Shown in pieces: positions 11,013 to 22,006 of a stretch of 64,000 nt of DNA. Position numbers and translations under genes: made by a program. Within the stretch, counting starts at the first letter, position 1. The number at the start of each line of letters is the position of its first letter. The notes below the pieces were generated by a model. It did not search any database. It saw only the letters and a program-made list of their open reading frames with translations, and was not told the origin of the DNA. Source of the stretch: Trichuris trichiura (lineage: Eukaryota; Nematoda; Enoplea; Trichinellida; Trichuridae); contig JBAJFE010000014.1 in the NCBI GenBank assembly GCA_037903355.1, positions 7,688,001-7,752,000 on the forward strand. The letters run 5' to 3'.

Positions 11013-12197
11013 TCAGCGCGGCAGAGAGCAACACTTGGTTTTACTAATCAGTGGGTCCCAAGCCGAGCTAACCTCTTGTCCTTTGTCACGGTTGATTGTA
11101 TGGTTATGGCGGATGAAAAGAGCCTCCTTAACCCGACGGAGATGTAAGTGGCTCTCGCGACAAATAATCTGCGGTTGTAGGTCGAGAGAGCATTGAGAGG
11201 AATGCTCGACGACCGCCGACGCTTTGATCGTCTCTTGTATGATCTTCTCCGGTTTGAGCTTCTATGGTCGGCCTCGTCGCAGATTATCTGTCCTTTGTCC
11301 GTCGGGTTCGGTCAGTCTTCGCATCGCCTCTTTGTATCGGCCGACGTTCTTCATGTGCTGGCCATACCTGTCAAATAAAGTGTTGCCCGTTTCTCCTATG
11401 TAGGAGGCGTTGCAACCGCATCTTATCTCGTAGACGACGCCAGGTCTCCTATCAAAGGGAACAGTGATCTTATCGCCCCTCACCATTGAACGCAAACTGT
11501 TGGATGTTGTAAATTGAACTTTGAAATCTAGGGAACGGCTTAATCGTAAGATTCGTTCCCTGATGCCGTTGTAATAGGGGATAAACAAAATGGGGCGACT
11601 ATTCGTGATTGCAGTGTTGTTAATGTTATTATTCGCAATGGTAATAGTATTATCAGTGTTATTGTGGTTATTATTTCGGTCGTTAGGGGAAGGATTTGAG
11701 TGCCGTCTGCATTCGGCGATGATGTGTTTAACTAGAGAGTGTGGGTACCCATTTTCTGTGAAAGTTTGGAGGATGTATTTTAATTCAGCCGGAAGAAATG
11801 CGGGGTCACAGATTGCTAGGGCCCGATCAACCATCCTATTTACAATACCTCGTTTGACTGATAAAGGATGGTGGGAAGAGAAATGCAGATACCTGTTGGA
11901 ATGGGTTGGTTTTCTGTAAACGGAGGTCCTTATTTGGTTGCCCTGTTTTATCACTAGTACGTCTAAAAAAGGAAGTTTGTTATTTACTTCTGTTTCCATC
12001 GTTAACCGTATATTATTGGGAAAGATACTGTTTAAGTGGCTTGGGAAAGTCCCCTCCTTGTCGGCGGTGGTAATGGCAAAAATGTCGTCTACGCAATTAA
12101 AAAAGTTGAGTGTATTGATATCTGTACATTTTCTTAATAACGGCTCATCCATCCGTTGGTAGAGCAGTTGTTTTAGTTTAATTACAGATAACAGCAC
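11013..12197 (-). pseudogene. Penelope-like element copy 2: RT C-terminal part plus GIY-YIG endonuclease
   Basis: The minus-strand frame contains RT motif C (CVDDIFAIT), the following PLE thumb region (LPFLDVLV), an Asn-rich linker and the GIY-YIG domain (VVYEIRCGCNASYIGET). A single in-frame stop at 11262-11264 splits it, and the same frame continues to a stop at 11013. Upstream of the RT motif the frame enters pLTR sequence in antisense orientation (about 12090-12240), so the element is 5'-truncated and rearranged. It faces copy 1 tail to tail. Confidence 0.8.
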
Positions 12198-12249
12198 AAC
12201 GAAAAACGGGAAAAGCCGTAGAAGACCTTACAACCACAATAAGTTTATC

Positions 12250-12362
12250 ACATTATGAAAAATAAGCTCCCACAGTCACATTTCACTGAGTCTCGCATGC
12301 ATGTGCGGTTGCCTCAACGGGTGGAAAGGAATGCTTCGCGGGCTGGACGTTCCCCACCCGTG
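12250..12362. mobile_element. fragment of the 673-bp hAT family
   Basis: This is the reverse complement of the left ~110 bp of the element at 7154, ending in CGTTCCCCACCCGTG. Only one end survives. Confidence 0.55.
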
Positions 12363-12890
12363 ACTTAGACCTTAGCAATCTGCGTTGCCGTAACCGGGCC
12401 AATCATTACCGCCCACTGCTTAGATAGGGGGTGTTGTTATAGGCCGCCATTTACTGCATGTCCTATCGGCAAGCTATATTATCCTCAAGTAACATGAATG
12501 TTACAGTCCTCTCATGCCGCTTGCTAAGTTGCTACTAGGTAAAGCGAACGACTCGTCTAAACGCTGGCTCAACCAACACCGCTGTGGTAAGCATATTGTC
12601 GTGCGACCAGGGGGCCGCCAACCGCTCCGCGGTCGCTGAAGAAAACAGCGAATGGAAACTATCCTCGGGTCATGCGTAATAGCCACTACGCTTGACCCGC
12701 TGCTGGATGTGACCTGACCCGACCACGATGACAGGACTATCTAAGGAGTGGACGAACGACTGTAGGATGCATTTTTGGTTTATGGCTTGCGAACCGCGGC
12801 CAAAATTGTAGCTGAATAAAGCGAATGTTTATTTCTCTTGTTCTGTCGGTTCAACCTGCGCTACAACCGCCCTTCGCAAAAATGGATCTG
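12363..12890. other. no recognisable feature
   Basis: No coding frame or transposon end is recognised between the hAT fragment and the Gypsy insertion, apart from the CTAG target duplicate at 12891-12894. Confidence 0.4.
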
Positions 12891-12894
12891 CTAG

Positions 12895-13225
12895 TGTAAA
12901 ACGTCACGCGCTCAGTAGCACGAATGAAAAGCTTTATTCATTTGCACAGCGGACATGACAAGAACAGCGCACGTTTTGCCGGAAAAGATCTCTCCTCCTT
13001 CAGTCTTCCCGTTTTATAGCTGTCGTGTTCTTCCGCTTGGCTCCGTGCCAGCACTGCGGGTGGGCCAACTGGTTTTATCTGATGACCTTGATGCGGACCA
13101 CCGTGAGCGGCGGAGCGATTCCACCTAACTGCCTTCCCGTGCCGCCTGCTGCGAGTCGGCGCACTGGTTTTATCTGATGACCTTGATGTGGACCACCGTG
13201 AACGGCAGAGCGATTTCCTGTTACA
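12895..13225 (-). repeat. Gypsy 3' LTR
   Basis: 331 bp bounded by TGTAA and TTACA. It matches 17754-18080 almost base for base. Two internal direct repeats of the GGTTTTATCTGATGACCTTG type occur in both LTRs. Confidence 0.92.
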
Positions 13226-13240
13226 CTGTTCCCCCTTCCG
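13226..13240 (-). other. polypurine tract
   Basis: On the minus strand GGAAGGGGGAACAG lies directly against the 3' LTR, the expected place for plus-strand priming. Confidence 0.7.
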
Positions 13241-13367
13241 CTGAGGCATGTCCTCATGCCTTTTCCAGGTTTTCGCTTAAACCCGCGCTGAGGCCGGCTG
13301 GTCCATCACGTAATCACGGTACCGTGTCGGCATTCGGCTTTGGCGTTGCGGTCTTTTCGGATCGGCA

Positions 13368-16300
13368 CTATGGTGTTTTGATGGGGATAGGTATGATGGC
13401 ACGTCGTCTGGTTCCATAATGACCATCGGCCGCCCTCGGAAGTACGTGCGGAGTAGTACGACCCGTTCGCGGGAGAGGTCTTTTCTTCTGGGGCGGAATG
13501 CGTAACGCTTTTGGGCAAGGCTTCAAACGGTCGAAATGTACGGTTTGCTCGTCTCTTCGATTTTTGAGGTGCCGAATTCGATACGTCACTGCTGAGGGCT
13601 TCGCTATAACTCGGTAGGGTCCGACCCACGGTCGAGTGAATTTCCTGCATTCTCCTCTCTGAATCGTCCGTAATGACTGCAGGAATACCAGCCCACCGAC
13701 TCGAAATGGCACTCCCCTGCTGGTTTTGTCGTACTGCTGCTTTTGGCGCCTTCGGGCTTCGTTTAAGCGACGTCGAGCGGCCACGTGTATTTTTCTTAGT
13801 ACTCTCTTCAGCTGTCTAACATGATCTTCAGGTGACAACTCATTATTTTCCTCTAGCCTGCCCACGTCCTCTGGAAGGCGACAATGCTCCCCGAAAACCA
13901 TAGTGTATGGTGTTGTCCGGATGCTGCTTTGCACACTTGCTCGATATGCCATCATAAGTTTTGGAAGTATTACGTCCCATTGCCTGTGATTTTCTTCCAC
14001 CGTCTTTGCTAGCATGTCTCCCAAGGTACGGTTCATTCTTTCCACCTGGCCATTGCTTGACGGATGATAAGCGGTAGTACGGGTTTTCTGAATTCCGAGT
14101 TCAGTACACATTGATTGAAAGACTGATCACTCGAACTGTGCTCCTTGATCTGTATGGATCGCCTCCGGCACGCCGTATCTGCAGATGAACTCGTTAACCA
14201 GAACTGCTGTCACGGTTTTGGTTTCCTGGTTGGGAATTGGGAACGCCTCCGCGAATTTCGAAAAATAGTCCATCACGACTAGAATGTAGCGGTTGCCGGT
14301 CTCACTGGTAACAAGCGGGCCCAAGATGTCAATTGCTATCATTTGCCACCTCCTCGTCGCCCGCAAGGGATGTAGTGGTGCCTTACCCTTCGGTAGAGGA
14401 CCATTCCGTGTGTTACACTCATAGCAAGTACCAACATAGCCCTTTATGTCGGTCCGGTACCCAGGCCAGTAGAACCTTTCCCGGATTCTTTCTGTGGTTT
14501 TTTCCATACCAAGATGGCCTGCCGTGGCGCCTTCATGCGCTTGTTTCAATACGTGGCTTATCATGCGTTTTGGAACTACTACCTGCCAGCGAAAGCCGGA
14601 GTAATCTGCGCAAAACCATTTCCGCACCAGTATACCATTTCGGACTGCCAGTCGGTGCCAATTCAGCATTAATAGATTTTTTGCGTTTGAGCGTCTCTGG
14701 CGACTGAGCTCGTGCTCTGCCATTCCGGCTTCTTTCGCTTTTAGTACGGGCCCAACGTCTTCATCCTCTAGCTGTGCCTTTCTCATGTCCTCCAGGCCGT
14801 CTAGAACCACTACGTTGACCGGTTGACTTGTTCCCTCAGTGCCGCTCCTGCCGCATTGTTTGCACGGTATGCGTGACAGCGTATCCACATTAGCATGTCT
14901 GCTTCCGGCCCTGTGTTCTATGACGAAGTCATACTGTCGCAACTTTTGCTGCCACCGCGCCCACTGACCGTCTGGGTTTTTGAAATTGCGTAACCATTGC
15001 AAGGACCCGTGGTCAGTGCGTAGCTTAAATTTCTGTTGGAGATACGGCCTGAAGTGTTCCACGAACGTGATAACTGCCAGCATTTCCCGCCGAGTGACGC
15101 AGTATCTTCGTTCGGCCCTGGTAAGCGTTCTTCTGGCAAAGGCTACTGGGTGTTCCCGCCCCTGAACATCAGTCTGAGAAAGAACGGCGCCAATGGCTGT
15201 ATCGCTGGCATCCGTATCCAGAATGAACGGAACGCTAAAATCGGGTAGCTGAAGAATCGGATGTGAGAGGAGGGCTGCCCGCAATTTGTGGAAGGCTTCC
15301 GCACATTCCAGCGACCATTCAAATGGTTTCCTCTTTTCCGTGAGTTGGTGCAACGGTTTGGCGATAGCAGCAAAATTCTTAATAAACTTCCTTTAATAAG
15401 ACGCCAGTCCGAGGAAGCGTTGTACTTCCGTGAGACACTTCGGGACCGGGTAGGTGCGCATTTTCTCGGTCAACGACGGGTCCGGCTCTATCCCTCTCTC
15501 GCTGACAATGTGTCCGAGGTAACACACCTCCTTGCAGAATAGTTTGCACTTCCTGCTGTTGACTTTAAGACCCGCTTCCTGAAGCCTGCTCAGTACTTGT
15601 GCTAAATGCTCTATGTGTTCTTCCGCTGTACGGCTGAACACAATTATGTCATCCAAATACACCAGGCATGTGCTCCATTTCAAGCCAGCCAATACGCGCT
15701 CCATGAGCCGTTGGAAGGTGGCCGGCGCCCCGGTCAACCTGAAGGGCATAACGTTGAACTGGAATAGCCCATCGTGGGTAATAAACGCTGTCTTTTCCTT
15801 TGCGGCATCCGTCAGCTCTACCTGCCAGTAACCATTTAACAGGTCAATCGTGGAGAAATAGCATGCTCGAGCCAGTGCCTCCAGCGTCTCGTCAACGCGG
15901 GGTATGGGGTACGCGTCCCTACGGCTCACTTCATTGAGCTTCCGATAGTCCACGCAAAGTCGTATGGAGCCATCCTTCTTCCTCACAGGAACTATGCCGG
16001 CTGCCCAAGGGCTATTCGACGGCTCTATGATTTTATTGTCTAGCATGCGCTGGATGAGCTGACTAACTTCATTCCTTTCAAGGGGAGACAGCCGACGTAA
16101 CGGATGTCGGACGGGTCGACTGCTGTCTGTTATTATGTCGTGTTTGAGGATGCTAGTTCGCCCGAAATCGACTTCGCTGGCAGCGAACGCATTGCTGAAC
16201 TTCGACAACATGCCACGTAATTTCCCTTGCTGTGACACCGTCAGCGGGGCTCCCGTACTGTCGATTAAGCGCTGCAACATTCTTTCGCTCGCAGATGCCG

Positions 16301-17735
16301 ATTTCCCAGGGCTCACGGACCATGCTCCATTCCCTGACGCGCGGCCTGCACTTTGTAACGGAATCTTTAGCTTTTGTTCCGAACAGTTCAGGGTCCCCCG
16401 GGCCAGGTCGACTACAAAGCCGTGGAGCTTCAAAAAGTCAACTCCCAGCAAGCCGGCAAACTGTAGTTTATCCACTACGATGACTTCCATGGCAAAGGTT
16501 TTATCCCCCACTTGAAGTGGCAGTAAGACGCTGCCCATGATGTCCAACGCGGTGCCTCCAGCTGATAATAGGCAAACTTTGCACGGGGATAGCTCCCACT
16601 GTCCTCCGATCCTTCGGAATTCGTCAGAACGCAAGAGGGTCCGGCCCGCACCTGTATCCACCAGCATGCGTATGAACTTAGTGCGGACTTTGACCGGCAC
16701 ACATAAACATGCTCCCGTGTTTGCTCCCCCAGACTCCTTTGCGTACGCCATTTTTACAGTGTCTGCGCAGGCTGCGTTACTGTTGCGTCGTGCATTAACA
16801 ACTGGGTACGCATCAAGAGATTTATTCCACGGCTTGGTATAACTATCCGGACACCTCTCAGCCGCTTGCATCCTAGGGCAGTCCTTCCTCAGGTGACCTC
16901 GACGTCCACAACTGAAGCATCGTGCGCGGCCTACTGCTCGAGGCCCTTCCGTTGACTGTCTTCCGTGCAATCCGACTGCCAGGGGTGAAAGCTGCAGGCT
17001 CATTTCCTGCATCATCCGCTTCAGCTCATCCACCTCGTTGCGCAGTGCTCGGACCTCGTCGAGGCTTCCCGCTCTCTGGTAGATCGGTGGACTACCACCC
17101 CTTCGCTCCGGAAGAACGCCTCTCGATATCGCCGCTGCGATTTCCTCCACCTCTCCCACATGGATCCTAGCGCTGTGGGTTGCCTTACCTCGATAGGCTT
17201 GCTCCGTCGCCTCTTGCTGGATCGCCATTCTCACAGCATCCATTAGCGAACTAGGATTCGCGCGACGGACGGTACTCGCCCATTCTTCAGGTCCCAATTC
17301 CGTCAGAAAGCGTTCCAGCGACAAAGCATCACGCACTCCTGGTGCAAATGCTGGATATGCCCTGGCCGCCAGCTTCGAGAGTTCTCGTGCAAAAGTGAAC
17401 CAATCCTCCTCCTTGGTTTTCCGTCTGGTCCGGAACAGCGTCACATTAAGCTGTTCTACATTCGGTGGAACCAGCAAGGTGGTGAGTCCCGTGATACAGC
17501 TATCGTAGAACTCTCTTTGCTCCGCTGTCAGCTGTCCGAAGGCCCAGGCAGCATCGCCCGTTAGGGACACCGCCAACCATTGTAACTTGTCCTGCTCAGT
17601 CCACCGATTCAATATGCTACACTGCTCGAAGGCGGTTCTCCAGTTCTGCCAGCTGCCCTCACTGTCATAAGTCTGGGGCACGACCACTGGGCGGCTAGGT
17701 GGTTCCATGCCTGCGTCGTGGCCGGGTTTCGACAA
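13368..17735 (-). pseudogene. Gypsy gag-pol polyprotein, single frame with two premature stops
   Basis: Starting at the Met at 17735, one continuous frame of 1456 codons encodes, in order: a gag region; a CCHC zinc knuckle (about residue 273, CFSCGRRGHLRKDC); a protease with DTGAG (about 360); reverse transcriptase with YLDD (about 693); RNase H (DTDAS); an integrase with a zinc-binding CYEC and a D,D,E core (IDILGP, HTDQG, NGQVE); and a basic C-terminus. There is no frameshift between gag and pol. In-frame stops at 15393-15395 (between RT and RNase H) and 14127-14129 (in the integrase core) break the product. The usually glycine-containing MPFGL motif reads MPFRL, a further likely defect. 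The copy can no longer make its own enzymes. Confidence 0.92.
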
Positions 17736-17753
17736 TCCTGTTCGATGCGCCAG
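17735..17753 (-). other. putative tRNA primer-binding site
   Basis: Immediately inside the 5' LTR the minus strand reads CTGGCGCATCGAACAGGAT. A TGG start next to the LTR is typical of a tRNA 3'-end complement. I cannot assign the tRNA. Confidence 0.5.
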
Positions 17754-18080
17754 TGTAAAACTTCACGCGCTCAGTAGCACGAATGAAAAGCTTTATTCAT
17801 TTGCACAGCGGACATGACAAGAACAGCGCACGTTTTGCCGGAAAAGATCTCTCCTCCTTCAGTCTTCCCGTTTTATAGCTGTCGTGTTCTTCCGCTTGGC
17901 TCCGTGCCAGCACTGCGGGTGGGCCAACTGGTTTTATCTGATGACCTTGATGCGGACCACCGCGAGCGGTGGAGCGATTCTACCTATCTTCCCGTGCCGC
18001 CTGCTGCGAGTCGGCGCACTGGTTTTATCTGATGACCTTGATGTGGACCACCGTGAACGGCAGAGCGATTTCCTGTTACA
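17754..18080 (-). repeat. Gypsy 5' LTR
   Basis: 327 bp bounded by TGTAA and TTACA. It differs from the other LTR at roughly four positions and by one 4-bp indel. It should hold the promoter and polyadenylation signals; their exact positions are not clear. Confidence 0.92.
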
Positions 18081-18084
18081 CTAG

Positions 18085-18723
18085 GTTTCGATGCGAAAAT
18101 AACAGCATGCTTTTCCAATTAGGACCCAAGAATCTCGTTATATTTACTCTAGGCGTCTTTATTTGTTGTTGAAATGATGTACCCGCGCTTCTTTGTTTAC
18201 CCATCAGATCACTGTATGTTGCGGCGGGGGGCATAATTGAAAAGATAGCGATCCTTTTCTAAGTGCAGGGTAGAATTGCAACAAAAACCTGTAAGAGCTG
18301 ATTGTCTTCGTGGACAAGCTGTTATCACATTTTTTCGCGGAGTTAGAGAACAAAGTAGCAATCAAAGGTTTCAAAACTGCGTCGTCAAGACAAAAGTCTT
18401 ATCCTATTTTCCCATGAAGGTGACTGCTTCCGAATTATAGGGTAAGGAAAGTGGACTATTCAACAAAGCAACAACGACAGACAGCAGCAAAAAAGTACAA
18501 AAGTCGCTCTTTGATGCAAAGATCGCTCATCGTATTTTTCCTAAAGAATCATACTGCGATTTAGAGGGCAACGTGGCAGCGACGAATTGAACGAACAGCG
18601 TCCTTTACGCAAAAGTGAAGTTTAGCCTTCAATCTCATGACGACATACCAAGCGACGCATTCTGGCTGCCATCTTGTTACGTCACGCGATTGTGGTAACG
18701 TCAATGACATCAGCGAGCGACAG
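18085..18723. other. no recognisable feature
   Basis: AT-rich unique-looking sequence with no coding frame or transposon end that I can identify. Confidence 0.4.
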
Positions 18724-18960
18724 CTGAACTAGAGCGTTCCGAAAGCTTTGAACATTAAAAAGTTGAGTGCGTTGATATCTGTACATTTTCTTAATAACGG
18801 CTCATCCATCCGTTGGTAGAGCAGTTGTTTTAGTTTAATTACAGATAACAGCACAACGAAAAAAACGGGAAAAGCCGTAGAAGACCTTACAACCATGAAA
18901 ATACAGCCCGTTACAAAACACCCAGTTTTCAGGGAGAACAAGATGGCTTAAACTTGTGTT
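18724..18960 (+). mobile_element. Penelope-like element 5' pLTR fragment with ORF start
   Basis: It begins with a truncated hammerhead (CTGAACTAGAGCGTTCCGAAAGC) and continues through the pLTR shared with 10720-10905 and 12100-12220. It ends in the PLE start region (MKIQPVTKHPVFREN) before being cut off. The sense orientation is plus. Confidence 0.6.
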
Positions 18961-19639
18961 CGGCTTTCGTAAGAGTAGAATTTTACTAGAATGATCACCA
19001 AAGCATTTTGGCTCCTGGAAACGTATGCCAGAACTTGCGCTGCTGAAGAAATAGTAGCGCTCAATGGTAACGGAGGTCCGCTCACTTTTCTGCTCTCACA
19101 GTGCGTATGCTAGGCACTGTCAGTCAATAAACCAAAAATCTGAATTCTTAGGAAGTATGAGAGGAACAGGCACGCATAGGTTTACAGGCCGCTTCAAAGC
19201 CTAAAGGGGCCTTGGAATACAGCAGAGACAGACAATTGCTGTTTTATCTGTGGGTCCAACGGAAGCTCGAGCTGCGAACAGACTCACATATGAAAGGGTA
19301 GTCGTGATCGAATCAGCACGGTAACATCCAAACCGACAGCAAATTCAACAGGTAGCTGCATCAAGATAGCGGCGGTAAAGCGGCAGTCGCGAATAGCCCT
19401 GCGCAAGCTATCTGGAACAGCTGACGTGTGTAGATTGAACGAAACGCTTCTTACTACTCTACTGGGGGCTGTTAATAAGCGTGGTAAAACTGCACCGCGC
19501 GCCATGTTCTGGTGTCTCTCATAGTCAGTGTGCTTCGCTGAGCTCCACGTCGCACCGCGGCCTGACCTGCCTTGATTGCAAGGCTAACGTGTCTCGACGT
19601 ATTGCTTGCGGATAAATAACGGACTGCAGTCCAATAATT
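18961..19639. other. no recognisable feature
   Basis: No supported gene or element in this interval. Confidence 0.35.
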
Positions 19640-19985
19640 TTCTGAAAATGCGCTATGGAGTGCGCTGATTAATAAATTGCAATGCTGCGCCCTACCCAAC
19701 TAATTCGCGCCCATTGTTTCCATGTGCCTATTTAACCACCTTACCGAATAAAGACCTCCTCCCTTACACCGCTGATGATGGGACAAGAACAGTTCCGAAA
19801 CGTACGGCATTGAATTTTTCTATATTTTCTCTAATAATTTGCTCATCCGTTCGCTGGTAGGGCATTTTAAAGTTTATTTAAGGATACACCAGAACAGGCC
19901 AAAGCCGTGACCTGAAGATCACCTATGTGACAACCAAAGTCTGTTTAAAAGACACCTAGTTTTCCGAAATTTTCGGAAGAATGGT
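19640..19985 (+). mobile_element. Penelope-like element pLTR with intact hammerhead core
   Basis: The first ~130 bp match, in sense orientation, the region downstream of PLE copy 3 (43570-43690). A hammerhead motif follows (19769-19807), then pLTR sequence shared with 9795-9960 up to the degraded ORF start. No coding part survives. Confidence 0.6.
19769..19807 (+). ncRNA. PLE minimal hammerhead ribozyme, intact core
   Basis: CCG, CUGAUGA, one extra U, stem GGGAC/GTTCC around a 7-nt loop, GAAA, CGUA, CGG. The outer CCG/CGG pair forms helix I, and A-CG-UA gives a one-base-pair helix III with cleavage expected after UA. All core residues (CUGA, G, A, GAA) are present. Confidence 0.6.
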
Positions 19986-20756
19986 AATTCTGCATTTTAG
20001 AGGAGAGAACGTGATGTAAAAAGTTTCTGAATTTGCAACTGATTACAGAAACGTTCTGTCCTATTCTTTCCTGAAGAGTGAAATTCAGGAATTATCTAAC
20101 GGAAGCAAAGAATGCTGCAGTGAAAAAATAAATGTAGTTTTATAGCAGACAATCAGCTAGTCATCCGTCAAATGGCGGCTGACCGATCGGTAAATTGGTC
20201 CGACAGGCAAGCAACTATTGGCCGGCTAATGAAAACTGGCTGTTCCGGCCGAAGCTGGAACTAATGATGAGCAGGGAGTCCATCGGTACCTGCACATTCT
20301 ACTGTTCCTGTTTACTGTGTGTGCGTTTTGTCTGGACGTTTGCTCTTAGTTCATTGCGTCTGTTCTGTAGACTCAATAAAGGGTCAGTTAGAAGCTGCGT
20401 TATTGTTAGTCTTACAGCAAAATTCGAATTTTGTTGTGAACACTGGCATTTTCGAAGGGAACCAATAATGGAACGATCTATTCTAGACTTTACGCAGTTA
20501 CACGTATTCCATTTCACTTTCTTTAGTGCGAGTAAAATCATGCTCCTGCGATTTAGAATTGGAATCATGATTATGTAATTTTTTTCGAGCAGCTCAAATT
20601 CATCCACACTATGTGGGAGGCCATTTTTGAGCGATAAGCTACTTCGTTGAAGTAAAGTTGGCTCCAAGCTTTCCTAACTCTCCTACGACCTTGCAGTTAA
20701 TGTAAAAGAAAGTTAACGCGGAAATTTCTTTAATGACCGTTCCCAAGTAGTTTGTA

Positions 20757-20762
20757 TTTATT
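20757..20762 (-). promoter_or_regulatory. possible polyadenylation signal of PHKA
   Basis: AATAAA on the minus strand about 250 nt past the PHKA stop codon. Position and orientation fit a 3' UTR; no transcript data support it. Confidence 0.3.
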
Positions 20763-21014
20763 CTTTGTAATGAAATAGTGGTGAAACCTAAGTCAAAACC
20801 TGCTTTTTTCCCGCAGTATGGCGTGGCGGAAAGGAAGGTTCCTGTGGGAAAATAATAGATTGTACAAGATCGTTTGCTCTGATTCAGTTTTTGCATTTTC
20901 AAAGTTAAACAGCCGACGTATGCTGAAAAAAGCGATGAACGCTAAATTCACATAAACGAGATTCTGTGAAGCATTCGTAAAACAGTAACATAAAATAGAT
21001 TATTTGTGCAGGAG

Positions 21015-22006
21015 TCACACAACTGAGCATTCGATTTCTTCTCTTAATTGTGGTATCAGAGCCACGAGACCCCTGCAAATATAAGTAATCGTCCCGTAGC
21101 GTCCGGAGGGGGCAGAATCATAGAAGTGCCTACATATTCCATAAGCCCCACCGCAAGAGCCCTTTTTTCCCTCCCCACAACAGCAGCTCAACGCGTCTCC
21201 CTTCAGTACCTTCTGAAACACCAAGTACTTCATAAACCTGATATAACAAAAGAGCTTCACTCACCTGGTCGATAAGGAAGCTTTCATTTGCTCTGATAAC
21301 GACGCTATCTGCGTTGACAAAGCCTGTGCCCAATGACAAGTTAGTGTGGCTTTCATTCAGTAAAATTAGCACCATCATTACTTCTACTATAAGCTGCCTA
21401 TACTCTGGATCAGGGATCTTGTTCAAAACTGACTCAACCGTAAGGGCGAATTTATATTCATTTGTGGTCATCTTAAAAGCAATTAAAAGTCTCCATTCGA
21501 ACTAGTAAACAATTACTTCTTGCGTCAAATTTCTATGAAGGACTTGGCCGCCAATGATAAGTCCTTCGTATCTTCGCAAAAGTCTCCATATTCTAGAGTA
21601 AAAGTCAGACGGTACTCGATTTAATGCGCTATCAATTCGGCGCCTGCGAAGCCACTGCAGCCAATTAGAAGTTTGCTCAGGATTGATGTCTTCGTAGCTT
21701 GGATCGTTTGCAAACGCCTTCAGGTAACGGTCAACACTAAAGACGACTCATAAGTGAACAGCTTACCTTGTGCCGCATTAGCTGTTTTTTCAAACGTAGA
21801 ATTCCAGATCTTTCTTGTTTTGTTCTTGCAGTGAACATGATATGTTGAACAGTTTCATCACCCCTATCTGCGCGTGTGATATCATCGACATACTTTGAAC
21901 CACAGTTAAAACTAACCCATTATTTCCTTTCCGCTGATTAAATGATGAAGCAAAGTTTTCAGTTCGTAAGGACTCAAATTGGTGAGTTCAGCCGCTGCTT
22001 GTTCAC
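21015..22006 (-). CDS. PHKA: PHKA exon cluster s-w: C-terminal domain with CaaX-like end
   Basis: Five exons: 22006-21917, 21867-21767, 21717-21517, 21471-21265 and 21212-21015. The introns are 49, 49, 45 and 52 nt. Landmarks are [69 protein letters not shown] and [15 protein letters not shown]. The basic [13 protein letters not shown] segment corresponds to the region just before the C-terminal fold in vertebrate alpha. The protein ends IECSVV, a CaaX-type motif at the position where vertebrate alpha and beta subunits are farnesylated. The final exon has a Cys/Gly-rich insert ([14 protein letters not shown]) not typical of the family. Confidence 0.93.

Larger units (their letters stand above)
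12895..18080 (-). mobile_element. nearly complete Gypsy LTR retrotransposon
   Basis: A 5.19 kb element on the minus strand with LTRs at both ends, a PBS-like site, a single gag-pol frame, a polypurine tract and a 4-bp target duplication CTAG (12891-12894 and 18081-18084). Domain order protease-RT-RNase H-integrase is that of Ty3/Gypsy. No env-like frame follows the integrase. The LTRs differ by only a few substitutions and one small indel, so insertion is recent, yet the coding frame has two in-frame stops. Confidence 0.93.

Noticed and set aside
14333..17170. Plus-strand open frames across the Gypsy element
   Set aside because: They are antisense shadows of the gag-pol frame.
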